Source of the DNA: Deltaproteobacteria bacterium
Lineage (GTDB): Bacteria; Myxococcota_A; Polyangia; HGW-17
Direction of reading: 5' to 3'
DNA: 64,000 nucleotides
Assembly: GCA_016937155.1 (NCBI GenBank)
Contig: JAFGWM010000041.1
Location: 1-64,000 of the forward strand
Part shown: in pieces, positions 1 to 8,851 of the stretch
How the letters are laid out: each line of letters starts with the position of its first letter
Position numbering within the stretch: position 1 is the stretch's first letter
Notes under the pieces: model-generated
Told to the model about the DNA's origin: nothing
What the model saw: only the letters and a program-made list of their open reading frames with translations
Databases searched by the model: none
Made by a program: the position numbers and the translations under genes

Positions 1-298
1 AACATCTCGTTTTTACATAAATATTACGATTTTAGTGCTCAATTTTTAAATATTTGATTGATTTAAATGAAAACTTTTTTATTCAAGTATGACTTAACAC
101 AAAAACATCGAATTTCCGGATGGGAACATAATATAAATTGGTTCACATAAGTGGTTAATGTGTTGCAACACCAATACATTCAAAGTGCCTTTTCTCGCAG
201 GCTGATTTAAAAAAGAAAAAATGATTCTTTTAAAAATAATGTTGTAACTAAAATTAATTAATGCATTATTATTTCAAGATAAAACAGGAGTTGAGGAT
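1..298. other. A+T-rich upstream region without a gene
   Basis: I see no supported gene here. The stretch is strongly A+T-rich and looks like a promoter and 5' leader for the lipoprotein gene that follows. A good ribosome binding site, AGGAG at 286-290, sits 8 bases before its ATG. No clear terminator or repeat was found. Confidence 0.5.
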
Positions 299-1627
299 AT
301 GGTTAATAAGATTCTTTTTCTTTCAGTAATTGTATCAGCAGCCGTAGTTGCCTGTAATTCAGGTGGTAAAAAGAAATCTGGTGAAAATGTTAAAGGGGAT
401 CCTGTTGCTCTGACAAAGGCAATGAGTGCTGAAAGCAATACAGTATCTTTAAAAATATCTAAAACTTCGGATAAAACTTCAGGGATTACTGTAAAAAAGA
501 AAAATGACAATACTTCAGTTAAAATTGAATCAAAGACTGTTAAGTTGACCGAAGCGGATCTTTTGGCACCTGGAATTTCAAATGGGGGCTTTAAGAAACT
601 GATAGCATTTCCCGTAAAGTATCGCGTAAGCAGTGAAGATATCATCGGTGCAGTGTCTCCAGATAATAATTATGCAGCATTTATGAATTTTAAAGGCGGT
701 GCTAAAATCAATATTGTGTCGACTAAAACGCTCAAGATAGAACAGACCCTGAAGCACGATTGCAATAAACTTGTATTCAATTCAACTTCAGATAAACTGC
801 TGTGCATTAAGTCAAAGACCATGCAGGGGGTGTTGCTTAATCCCCAATACGATAAAAGCAAAAAGCCGGGCGTGTTAAATGCTGAGCTTAAAATTATTGA
901 TATTAAAACGGGAAAAGTAACTGTAGATGAAAAATTTACAAATATTTATAATGATAAATGTAGCTGGACTAAAGAAGGTGACCCATCCTGGATATGTGAC
1001 AGTGTTGAATTAATACAAACATTTTCAGGTAATTTCCTGTTTGTTGCCGGGCTTTTTGGTGGGACTAAAAATGTAAAACTGAAAATTAAAAATTTAACGG
1101 GAAGTATTTCATCACTTAAATCAATATCTGATATTTTAATTTTAAATACTGAGAAAAAAGGATTGCTTTACTCTTCATTTTCAGAAAAATCCGGAATTCT
1201 GAATTATATGACTACTTCAAGAACAGACAATTCAATTGTATCAGTAGATTTAAAAACCGGTAAAGAACTGAGAAAAAGTAAAATCAGGAACAGCTATAAT
1301 GAGTATATTTTAAAAGGTGATTTTCTTGTGGGAAAAGAAAGTAAGGCATATTTTTTTACGGCATTTGACAGGAAAACTCCATATTTCACAATAGCTTCAT
1401 CATTCAGAAAAATATTTACATTCTATCCTTATGATATTTCAATTTCACATAAAGCCTATGTATTTGGCGCCAATCATGATATTTATGCAATCAATTCAAA
1501 AGGTAAAATACTTTTCCGTGTTCCCGTCAAGGATCTTGTCTATATGGCAAATTCTGAAGATTTGAATGTGCTAGTACTTCGCAAACAAAGTCCTGAATTA
1601 TCTGTTGAAATCTGGTCAAGTAAATAA
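299..1627 (+). CDS. Putative lipoprotein with beta-propeller-like body
   Basis: This is an exported lipoprotein of 442 residues with no recognised enzyme motif. The N-terminus is a hydrophobic signal followed by a lipobox ending at Cys19 (VVAC). A Lys/Ser/Thr-rich linker runs to about residue 90. From about residue 105 on there are repeated short beta-rich segments of the kind 'SPDNNYAAF' and 'KTGKELRKS', which suggest a YVTN/WD40-like propeller. The ATG was chosen because AGGAG lies 8 bases upstream. It stands alone: the next gene is on the other strand, after a 335-base gap. The lipoprotein call is firm. The propeller is inference, and the function is unknown. Confidence 0.75.
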   Translation: MVNKILFLSVIVSAAVVACNSGGKKKSGENVKGDPVALTKAMSAESNTVSLKISKTSDKTSGITVKKKNDNTSVKIESKTVKLTEADLLAPGISNGGFKKLIAFPVKYRVSSEDIIGAVSPDNNYAAFMNFKGGAKINIVSTKTLKIEQTLKHDCNKLVFNSTSDKLLCIKSKTMQGVLLNPQYDKSKKPGVLNAELKIIDIKTGKVTVDEKFTNIYNDKCSWTKEGDPSWICDSVELIQTFSGNFLFVAGLFGGTKNVKLKIKNLTGSISSLKSISDILILNTEKKGLLYSSFSEKSGILNYMTTSRTDNSIVSVDLKTGKELRKSKIRNSYNEYILKGDFLVGKESKAYFFTAFDRKTPYFTIASSFRKIFTFYPYDISISHKAYVFGANHDIYAINSKGKILFRVPVKDLVYMANSEDLNVLVLRKQSPELSVEIWSSK

Positions 1628-1962
1628 ATTTCTATTCGAAAATAGTGCCCTCAAATTTTTGTGTCACCTGCCAAATAACCATCTGGGTCAGTTTTCCCCC
1701 TGGGATGTTTCCCAAAGTATGGTCCAGAGTTTAGTACCATCATTTGAAAATTTAGTATGGAAGATATTGGAATTACCACATGATGTGTTTTCATCAAAGG
1801 TTACCAGTTGTATATCCAGTCACAAAAGCATTTTTTGAAGCCTCAAGTGAAATAGTTTATCCAGAGACTGTAACATTGGTGCCCAACTGATCTGAGATTT
1901 CGGTGTCAAATCAGTTCAGAGTCCCTATTGTATCGGGATAGCTGTTGCTGGTTTACCGGGTA
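1628..1962. other. Gene-free gap between convergent genes
   Basis: No convincing gene is present. A 77-codon open frame that overlaps the lipoprotein end has no ribosome site or family resemblance. Two things can be seen. One is a 7-base inverted repeat, AACTGAT at 1885-1891 and ATCAGTT at 1910-1916. The other is a segment at about 1662-1705 containing GGGTCAGTTTT, a motif often seen near the ends of IS21-type elements. The second is only a weak resemblance, and no transposase remains. Confidence 0.4.
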
Positions 1963-4900
1963 TCACTCGCCGAGGACCACACGGAGTTTCTTTGCCAGAG
2001 TCTGTGGAGAGTATGGCTTGCCGATAAAATTAAGATCCTCATCAACGACACCATGATGTACAATTATATTTTCGGTATAACCGGATGCGAATAGAATCTT
2101 CACATTGGGATGGATTTTAACCAGACGATCAGCAAGTTGCCGTCCGTTCATTCCTGGCATGACAACATCAGTCATCAGTAAATCGATTCTATCAACATAT
2201 TCCTTTGCAATGATTAATGCACTTTCACCGTCCGGAGCAGGAAGAACGTTGTATCCAAGTCTCTTCAGCACCCGGATTGCGAAATTGCGTACAATCTCTT
2301 CATCCTCAACAAGCAGCACGGTTTCTTTTCCCATGGGCATTTCAAGTTGAACACCGGCATTTCCTGCAGGCAGCGCAAGACCATCAACCTGGGGTAGATA
2401 AATTTTGAATGTAGTTCCCTGACCCTCTTCAGAATATACTTCTATGAAACCATTTGATTGCTTAACAGCTCCATAGGTTGTAGCCAGGCCAAGACCTGTG
2501 CCAAATCCTTTCGGTTTTGTTGTGAAAAATGGTTCGAAAAGATGTTTTCTGGCTTCCGGGCTTATTCCATGACCGGTATCGCTTACAGCCAGCATTGTAA
2601 AGACACCAGGATAGTTTTGCGGGTGGCTGCTGCAGTATTCATCATCCAGTTCCACGTTGGCTGTCTCGATCACAAGTTTGCCGCCATTTGGCATGGCATC
2701 ACGTGCATTTACCGCGAGATTCACCAGGATTTGCTCAAATTGTCCCCTGTCAACCTTAACAGAGCCCAGCTCTTTACCGGGAATGGTTTCCAGCTCAATA
2801 TCCTCTCCAATAAGTCGAACTAACATTTTATGCAGATTTGATATGATTTCGTTAAGATTGACCACTTTGGGTTCAATTATCTGCTTGCGTGAAAAAGCCA
2901 GAAGTTGACGTGTCAATGTTGCTGCACTGTCTGCTGCCTTGTTTATTTCAGATAGAGTATCAACGAGGGGAACATGAGGTTCAAGATCAAGAAGAGCCAG
3001 ACTGATGTTTCCCATAATTCCTGTAAGCAGATTGTTGAAATCGTGCGCTACACCACCTGCAAGACGACCAACAGCTTCCATTTTCATGGCCTGCTGTAAC
3101 TGTTCTTCCAGTCGGGATGTCTCAATTTCCGCCAGTTTGCGATCGGTTATATCCTGATGGGCACCATAGACCCTGACTGTTTGGCCAGAAGTATTTTTTT
3201 CAATGAAATACTTTACTCCAATAAATCCCTGAGTGCCATCTGAATAAATTATCCGGTGCTCAACGTAACGGCTGAAATCAGGGTCAGTGGTTTCAATGGA
3301 TTTTTGCATTTCTTCCTTTATCATGTGGGCATCATCAGGGTGTACGAAACGACTGATATATTCCTCGAGGGACATCTGATAACCACCCATTTCCTGCAGT
3401 GTTGTCCGAAACAGTATGTAAAAACTATCTGTAAACGTAAATATTCTGCTAGAAATGTCGAGTTCCCAGTATCCAAGCTTTGCAATACTCACAGCACTCG
3501 CAAGTTTTGATTCACTCTCTCTCAGCGCATTCTCAGTTTGTTTCATTTCGCTAATATCGAGTACGCTTCCAAGGGTGTAGGATGGCTTACCCTGCTGATC
3601 CCGCAAAATTATAGCATCTATAATACCATGAAGTGTGCGTCCGTTTTTATGGATGAACTGCTTCTCCATACGGTAATGATCAATTTCCCCTTTTGTAAGC
3701 AGGTTCTGCTTATGTAAATTCTCCTCGACGATTTCCGGGTGTGTGATTTCACTTAAATGTTTACCAACCAGTTCTTCCTCGGTGTAGCCCAACATATTAC
3801 AGTATGCAGGGTTGGCTGTCTGGATATGAAAATCCAGTGACACCTGAGCAAGTCCAACGGCTGAGTGTTCATAAATCTGACGAAAACGCTGCTCACTTTC
3901 TCTTATCTTTTCTTCGGCCCTTTTTCGCTGGGTGATATCCTGAGCTGCACCCCTGAGACCAATTGTTGTACCGTTTGCGTCCAATATAACTTCACCATGG
4001 ACCCACATCCATCCGGTGCTTTTATCCTCAAGAACAGTTTCCAGTTCAAGAGTGTATGGAATTCCAGTGTTTCTGGTATTCTCCAGAGCTGTTGAAAGCT
4101 TTTCCCAGCTTTTAGGGGTGAAAAGTTTTTTGTGTTCAGTAAATGGTGGTGGAGGAAGAGTCGGATCGAAACCGTAGATTTTATAAAGCTCATCTGTCCA
4201 GACAACCTGGTTTGTTTTCACATCAAGACGCCAGCTGCCCACATGGGCAATTTTCTGTGAATTTTCTAAATCTTCCTGATATATTCGGAGAGCTTCTTCA
4301 GTTGCTTTTTGCTGGGTGATATCCTGCAGTGTTCCCTTGAGGGCGATTACCTTTCCATTTTTAGTATCGGGTTTACATACTGCTCTCACCCATTTCCGGT
4401 TGCCGCGGATGGTGATCATTTCTGCTTCAAGATCATAGGATTTCCCGTCTTCAAGTGCTTCTTTAAAAGCTTTTTCTATGATTTCTCTGGAACCGGGTAG
4501 GAATCGACTAAGTTCATTATCGGAATTCGGATTATAGTTTTCCTCCTCCTGATCATGTATAGCGTACGTACCTTCTGTCCAATTTTGTTTCATCGTTGCA
4601 GTATCGATTTCCCAGCCGCCAACTCTGGCAATCTGGCCCATATCCGTGAGAAGTCTTTTGCTTGAAAGCAGTTCATTAATCATTTGCCGCCGTTCAGTGA
4701 CATCTCGAACGATAGCAACAGCATGCCATCCATCCGGCTTCTGTATTGTTGTCAGTGAAAGTTCAATGTGGATTTCAGTACCGTCTTTTCTCTTACCTTT
4801 AAGTTCCAGAGATTTATCCGCGGGACCAGAATGCTCAGTAATTCCGAAAATTTTTTCAAAGGCAGACTGATTCATTTCAAGCAGATGCTCTGGAGATAAA

Positions 4901-5649
4901 AGTGAGAGAAGATTTTTCCCCAAAGCTTCAGCAGTATTGTATCCGAAAATATGCTCCGATGACTTGTTCCAGAACGAAATTGTACCATCAGGGCGCATCA
5001 TTATAATTCCATCCCGGGCATTTTCTGTGATAGCCCTGAGTTGTTCCTCACTCTCCTTAAGCGATACTTCAGCTGCCTTTCTATCAGTGATGTCATGTAT
5101 TGTAACCATAACCTGATAGGGTTTCTCATCACCTTCCATAAACTGTGGTGTGGCATTCAGTATTGCCCATTTATATTTTCTTTTTTGTGTATTATATACC
5201 CCTGTTACCGCATTCCATACGGGTTTGCCTGTTTTCAAAGCCACCATTGAAGGATGATTCTCACCAGGGATATCTTTTCCTTTTTCATCAATAACACGCC
5301 AATCCGGATGCATTGATGTTCTACCAAGGAACTGGTCACGGGTAAGTCCCCACATATCAAGAAGTGCAGAATTACAGTCCACAAGTGAGCCATCGGCCTT
5401 TTGATAAAAAACGCCCTGAGTCATATTTTCAAAAAGATAGCGGTATTTTTCACCATTGTCTTCAGACAGTATGGTCCCGGTTGTTTTATTTTCATTGAGT
5501 TTATCAGAACTGCCAGTACGTGGAACACCAGCTGATTCTTCGGTTTTTCCCTCCAGAGGCTTTAATAACGACTTCAGATTCTGAATCTGCCTTCTGGCGT
5601 CCTCAAGTTCTGAAATAAGTTGAGTTTTGGTTTTCGCCAAGTCGGACAC
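1963..5649 (-). CDS. Hybrid sensor histidine kinase with six PAS domains
   Basis: This is a large cytoplasmic sensor kinase of about 1228 residues with no membrane segment. A short N-terminal coiled coil is followed by six consecutive PAS/PAC units (roughly residues 70-860), most ending in a 'DITxRK'-type PAC motif. Next come a HisKA domain with phospho-acceptor His in GGVAHDFNNLL, a HATPase domain (N box NLAVNARDAM, G boxes DTGHGI and GTGLGLA), and a C-terminal receiver with its Asp in LLMTDVVMPGMNG and Lys in GKPYS. The start is set at GTG 5649 because AGGAGG lies 5 bases upstream; a TTG at 5670 is in frame but lies upstream of that site. It is divergent from the receiver-like gene at 5883, which may be a partner. 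The ligand is not predictable. Confidence 0.93.
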   Translation of the reverse strand: MSDLAKTKTQLISELEDARRQIQNLKSLLKPLEGKTEESAGVPRTGSSDKLNENKTTGTILSEDNGEKYRYLFENMTQGVFYQKADGSLVDCNSALLDMWGLTRDQFLGRTSMHPDWRVIDEKGKDIPGENHPSMVALKTGKPVWNAVTGVYNTQKRKYKWAILNATPQFMEGDEKPYQVMVTIHDITDRKAAEVSLKESEEQLRAITENARDGIIMMRPDGTISFWNKSSEHIFGYNTAEALGKNLLSLLSPEHLLEMNQSAFEKIFGITEHSGPADKSLELKGKRKDGTEIHIELSLTTIQKPDGWHAVAIVRDVTERRQMINELLSSKRLLTDMGQIARVGGWEIDTATMKQNWTEGTYAIHDQEEENYNPNSDNELSRFLPGSREIIEKAFKEALEDGKSYDLEAEMITIRGNRKWVRAVCKPDTKNGKVIALKGTLQDITQQKATEEALRIYQEDLENSQKIAHVGSWRLDVKTNQVVWTDELYKIYGFDPTLPPPPFTEHKKLFTPKSWEKLSTALENTRNTGIPYTLELETVLEDKSTGWMWVHGEVILDANGTTIGLRGAAQDITQRKRAEEKIRESEQRFRQIYEHSAVGLAQVSLDFHIQTANPAYCNMLGYTEEELVGKHLSEITHPEIVEENLHKQNLLTKGEIDHYRMEKQFIHKNGRTLHGIIDAIILRDQQGKPSYTLGSVLDISEMKQTENALRESESKLASAVSIAKLGYWELDISSRIFTFTDSFYILFRTTLQEMGGYQMSLEEYISRFVHPDDAHMIKEEMQKSIETTDPDFSRYVEHRIIYSDGTQGFIGVKYFIEKNTSGQTVRVYGAHQDITDRKLAEIETSRLEEQLQQAMKMEAVGRLAGGVAHDFNNLLTGIMGNISLALLDLEPHVPLVDTLSEINKAADSAATLTRQLLAFSRKQIIEPKVVNLNEIISNLHKMLVRLIGEDIELETIPGKELGSVKVDRGQFEQILVNLAVNARDAMPNGGKLVIETANVELDDEYCSSHPQNYPGVFTMLAVSDTGHGISPEARKHLFEPFFTTKPKGFGTGLGLATTYGAVKQSNGFIEVYSEEGQGTTFKIYLPQVDGLALPAGNAGVQLEMPMGKETVLLVEDEEIVRNFAIRVLKRLGYNVLPAPDGESALIIAKEYVDRIDLLMTDVVMPGMNGRQLADRLVKIHPNVKILFASGYTENIIVHHGVVDEDLNFIGKPYSPQTLAKKLRVVLGE

Positions 5650-5770
5650 AATAACCTCCTGTGAACGCAAAACAGTATTCCGAGTTGTATATTACATACA
5701 TTATTCACATTTGTGTTTTCCGTCCAGCATGTTTTTCTTTTTATTTGCCATTTTCAGGCATACTTAATAA

Positions 5771-5809
5771 ACTACCTAGGTTGGTGACTGAATCACAGTA
5801 ACAGGTAGT
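5771..5809. promoter_or_regulatory. Nested dyad in the divergent control region
   Basis: ACTACCT (5771-5777) pairs with AGGTAGT (5803-5809), and GTGA (5784-5787) pairs with TCAC (5793-5796). Both pairs are centred on base 5790, which gives a nested palindrome. It lies between the divergent sensor kinase and the receiver gene, so it could be an operator for a dimeric regulator or an RNA hairpin in the leader of the gene at 5883. Confidence 0.4.
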
Positions 5810-5882
5810 GGTTTTATAAATCCTCTGTGGTTGTATTCCAGTTGCTTCAGGTGGTATTAATTCTAACAGAAGAGACAAAACG

Positions 5883-6410
5883 ATGTCCGATGATCTTCAA
5901 CCCAGGTTAATAGAAACTATCAGAGAATTCCAATCAAGACTTCCATCCAAGATTCTTGATACAGAGACCAGAGCCAATGCGCTGATTGTTGATCCTGACA
6001 AGGAATCCAGAAAGCAGTTGAAAGCTATTCTTGAGGATATGGGTTATGGTGTTTTTTACGCTTCCTCCATTGAGGATGCTGTAGCCAATGTTGAATCAAT
6101 CAAGAATCTGAGTGTTGTTGTGAGTGTACCCCGTCCAGACGGTACCGGGGACAGCACAGGAATTTCATTTCTTAGTGAGATAAGTGTTCAGAATCCATCA
6201 TTAATACCTGTTCTCAGTGTTACATTTGCTGAATCTGAAGATGCTGTAGATGCCCTGAGAAAGAATATTACCGGCTTTTTTATTAAGCCCTACGATACTT
6301 CTGAGGTGAAAAGATCATTGAGTGATCTTTTATATCTTCACGATAAACATGATTTTCTCACAAGACTGATTCATGATTTCTTTAAAAAAGTTGATAGCAT
6401 CATTCCTTAA
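5883..6410 (+). CDS. Degenerate response-regulator receiver protein
   Basis: This is a 175-residue protein: a 30-residue N-terminal extension, one receiver-like domain (about residues 30-150) and a short helical tail with no output domain. The first acidic pair is present (IVDPDKES) and the conserved Lys is present (FFIKPYD). The strand that should end in the phospho-acceptor Asp reads VVVSVPRPDG, so the Asp is missing at the expected place. That suggests phosphorylation-independent signalling, as in other pseudo-receivers. It is divergent from the hybrid kinase and followed after 40 bases by the methyltransferase gene. The receiver call is firm; the loss of the Asp is read by eye from alignment to the family consensus. 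Confidence 0.8.
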   Translation: MSDDLQPRLIETIREFQSRLPSKILDTETRANALIVDPDKESRKQLKAILEDMGYGVFYASSIEDAVANVESIKNLSVVVSVPRPDGTGDSTGISFLSEISVQNPSLIPVLSVTFAESEDAVDALRKNITGFFIKPYDTSEVKRSLSDLLYLHDKHDFLTRLIHDFFKKVDSIIP

Positions 6411-6451
6411 AATAGTTCCTTATCTACACCCCTAACAATAAGTTGTCAGTA

Positions 6452-7645
6452 ATGAATTCAGATAAAAAAAAACATAAGAGTCAGTATCCAATTATAATTA
6501 TTAATGAAAAGGCAGCGGAAAAACTTAAAAACGGTTCACCATTCGTTTTCAGAGATGATATTGTACGTTTTCCTCCTGATATCCAGCCGGGAATTGCTGG
6601 AATGACCACTCCTGGGGGTCGCTGGATAGGGATTGCACTGGTACAGCCTTCAAGCAGTATTTTTTGCCGGTTTCTAACTCATAAAAGAAGGATAAATCTT
6701 GAGACTCTGATAATTCACCGTCTGAAAAGAGCTGTGGATTTCAGAACAGCCGGTCTGGGATTTGGTAATGGAAGCTGCCGGCTTGTGAACGGTGAAGCTG
6801 ATGGTATCCCGGGTGTTGTTGTTGACAGGATTGGAAATGGAATAACGGTGCAGTCTTTTTCAGAATCTGCGGATATTTTCATTCCGGTTATTACTAAATG
6901 GCTGGAGAATGAACTGAAGGTGGATGTTATTGTTCTCAAAAATACCTCAAAAAGTCGCAGTATGGAAACCCAGGATAACGAAACAAGAATTGTTTACGGT
7001 GAAAATCCACTGGTGGATCATTATGAGGGAAACATACGTTTTGAAATTGATCTGGTTTCTTCACAGAAAACAGGAACATTTCTGGATCAGGTGTCTAATC
7101 ATATGTACATGGGGGAAAAAGCCAGAGGAAGATGCCTGGATCTTTTTTCCTACAATGGTGGTTTTGCACTGGCGATGGCTGAAAACCAGTGTGACGTAAC
7201 AGCAGTGGATTCCAGTCAGAGTGCAGTGGAAAAAATAAAAAGAAATGCCGAATTAAACAATTTGAATGTTAAAACTCAGGTGGGGGATGTATTTTTCCTT
7301 CTCAGGAAATATTATAAAAACCATTTAAGATTTGACACAATTGTATGTGACCCCCCGGCTCTGGCGAAAAGCAGAAAAGATATCCCTGGTGCACTAAGGG
7401 GATATCAGGATCTTGCTCTGAACTGTTTTAAACTGCTGGATGATGAAGGCCTTCTGTTTTTTTGCAGTTGTTCATCCCATGTGAATACTGAAATGCTTCT
7501 GGATGTAATTAAAAAAGGAGCTACAGATGCCGGGAAGAAGGTTGTCCTGCTTGAAACAAGAAGAACTCCAGTTGATCATCCCTCTATTATTTCAATTCCT
7601 GAAACCGATTATTTGAAGTGTTTCCTTCTTCGTGTAATAATGTGA
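6452..7645 (+). CDS. rlmI: RlmI-type class I rRNA methyltransferase
   Basis: This is a SAM-dependent methyltransferase of the COG1092 family, whose E. coli member methylates cytosine 1962 of 23S rRNA. An N-terminal PUA-like region (residues about 10-85) precedes a middle domain and a Rossmann fold. The Rossmann fold shows motif I in LDLFSYNGGF, the CDPPALAK motif and the cysteine-bearing FFCSCSSHV segment. The length of about 397 residues fits the family. ATG 6452 was preferred over the in-frame TTG at 6443; neither has a strong ribosome site. The cytidine deaminase gene follows 16 bases later. The family is certain. The exact rRNA site is inferred from homology, because close paralogues exist. 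Confidence 0.88.
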   Translation: MNSDKKKHKSQYPIIIINEKAAEKLKNGSPFVFRDDIVRFPPDIQPGIAGMTTPGGRWIGIALVQPSSSIFCRFLTHKRRINLETLIIHRLKRAVDFRTAGLGFGNGSCRLVNGEADGIPGVVVDRIGNGITVQSFSESADIFIPVITKWLENELKVDVIVLKNTSKSRSMETQDNETRIVYGENPLVDHYEGNIRFEIDLVSSQKTGTFLDQVSNHMYMGEKARGRCLDLFSYNGGFALAMAENQCDVTAVDSSQSAVEKIKRNAELNNLNVKTQVGDVFFLLRKYYKNHLRFDTIVCDPPALAKSRKDIPGALRGYQDLALNCFKLLDDEGLLFFCSCSSHVNTEMLLDVIKKGATDAGKKVVLLETRRTPVDHPSIISIPETDYLKCFLLRVIM

Positions 7646-7661
7646 ATGTTGTGAGGTTGGG

Positions 7662-8075
7662 ATGGATGAAAAAACTTTAAAAAAAATGATTGATGAAGCA
7701 CTTGATCTGATGCAGCACGCCTATGCACCATATAGCAAATACAATGTGGGCAGCACAGTTTTGACAGCCAGAGGTAATATCTATAGAGGAGTCAATGTGG
7801 AAAATTCCAGTTATGGCGCCACAATTTGTGCTGAAAGGGCGGCAGTTTTATCTGCAGTGACTGCAGAAGGTCCTGAAATGAAGCTTGAATCTGTTGTTGT
7901 GGCCACACACTCATCACCTGCAGCTGGCCCATGTGGTATGTGTCTACAGGTGCTTTCCGAATTTGGAGACAGCAATCTTGAAATAGTGATGGTCAATGAC
8001 AAGGGCGAAGTCATAAAATCAACTCTGGAAAAGCTTCTGCCATTTTCCTTTAAACAGGTATTTCTGAAAAAATAA
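7662..8075 (+). CDS. cdd: Cytidine deaminase
   Basis: This is a small cytidine deaminase (137 residues) that hydrolyses cytidine or deoxycytidine to uridine in pyrimidine salvage. The zinc site is plain: TICAERAAV supplies one Cys and the catalytic Glu, and PCGMCLQVL supplies the other two Cys. The substrate loop NVENSSYG precedes it. The length is typical of the homotetrameric class. A GAGG ribosome site lies about 9 bases before the ATG. It sits just downstream of the rRNA methyltransferase and may be co-transcribed with it. Confidence 0.95.
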   Translation: MDEKTLKKMIDEALDLMQHAYAPYSKYNVGSTVLTARGNIYRGVNVENSSYGATICAERAAVLSAVTAEGPEMKLESVVVATHSSPAAGPCGMCLQVLSEFGDSNLEIVMVNDKGEVIKSTLEKLLPFSFKQVFLKK

Positions 8076-8194
8076 CTGTTATCTGTAATGCAGTAAGTCT
8101 GAAATTCAACTTATAAAACTTCTTGACCAAATGGGTAATAAACCGGTATTGTCCAGTTGTTGCCAAGAACTCAATTATGGAAGGTGAGAAAAAA

Positions 8195-8725
8195 ATGACT
8201 GATCTTGAACTTCTTAAGTCACTTGATAAATGGATTCAGACCCTTGTTGAAGATGCCAAGGAACTCAGAAATGCAATGGATCTTGATGATACAGATCGTA
8301 ATGCTAAAAAGTATATTATTGGTGGTCTTTCATATCTCATAATGAAAATCGACCTTATCCCTGATTATATCGGCGGAGTTGGAGTGCTTGATGATGCTGC
8401 TGTATTAAGAGTTGCTGCCAAACTTGCGATGGAAGCCGGTGTTCCCAGTGCAAGTGATCATTTTAAATCCCTTGCGGGTGATATGGATCTGGTTAAGGCT
8501 CTGCTTGAAGATCATTATGACAAGTTTGAAGCCTATGTTAAAGCCCTCCCGGCAAAAAGAATTAGAAACAGAACATCCGATGTGATTCTTGATGAAAAAG
8601 GCTCCATGGATCAGTTTGATCGTGAAATAGAAGATGAAATCCGTGGTTACAAACCGAAATCCCTTGGGGAAAACGAACGCACTCTTCGTGAATTTCGCTC
8701 TTTTATTAAGACAAAAGTACTCTAA
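8195..8725 (+). CDS. DUF1232 (YkvA-like) protein
   Basis: This is a 176-residue protein with a DUF1232/YkvA domain at about residues 45-85, recognised by the segment 'KIDLIPDYIGGVGVLDDAAV'. The family occurs widely in bacteria and has no settled function; the domain is usually a pair of amphipathic helices. The rest is helical and charged. The start is set at ATG 8195 because GGAAGGTGAG lies just upstream; a longer in-frame start at 8123 has no such site. The gene stands between cdd and the S41 protease, with over 100 bases on each side. Confidence 0.8.
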   Translation: MTDLELLKSLDKWIQTLVEDAKELRNAMDLDDTDRNAKKYIIGGLSYLIMKIDLIPDYIGGVGVLDDAAVLRVAAKLAMEAGVPSASDHFKSLAGDMDLVKALLEDHYDKFEAYVKALPAKRIRNRTSDVILDEKGSMDQFDREIEDEIRGYKPKSLGENERTLREFRSFIKTKVL

Positions 8726-8851
8726 TTATTCTTTTCCGGGCATAAATTTTCTTCAATCCGGTTATTTTCTTGATAACAAAGCATGTTGGGGTAATCTTCA
8801 AATTACCGCTGTGGTGTTTTTTTATAAAATTCAATCACCGTTAGAATACAG

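Noticed and set aside
1605-1838. 77-codon open frame overlapping the lipoprotein end
   Set aside because: No ribosome site, no family resemblance, and it starts inside the previous gene in another frame.
8790-8807. GGTAAT/ATTACC hairpin before the S41 gene as a terminator
   Set aside because: A 6-bp stem without an adjacent T-run; it is too weak to call.
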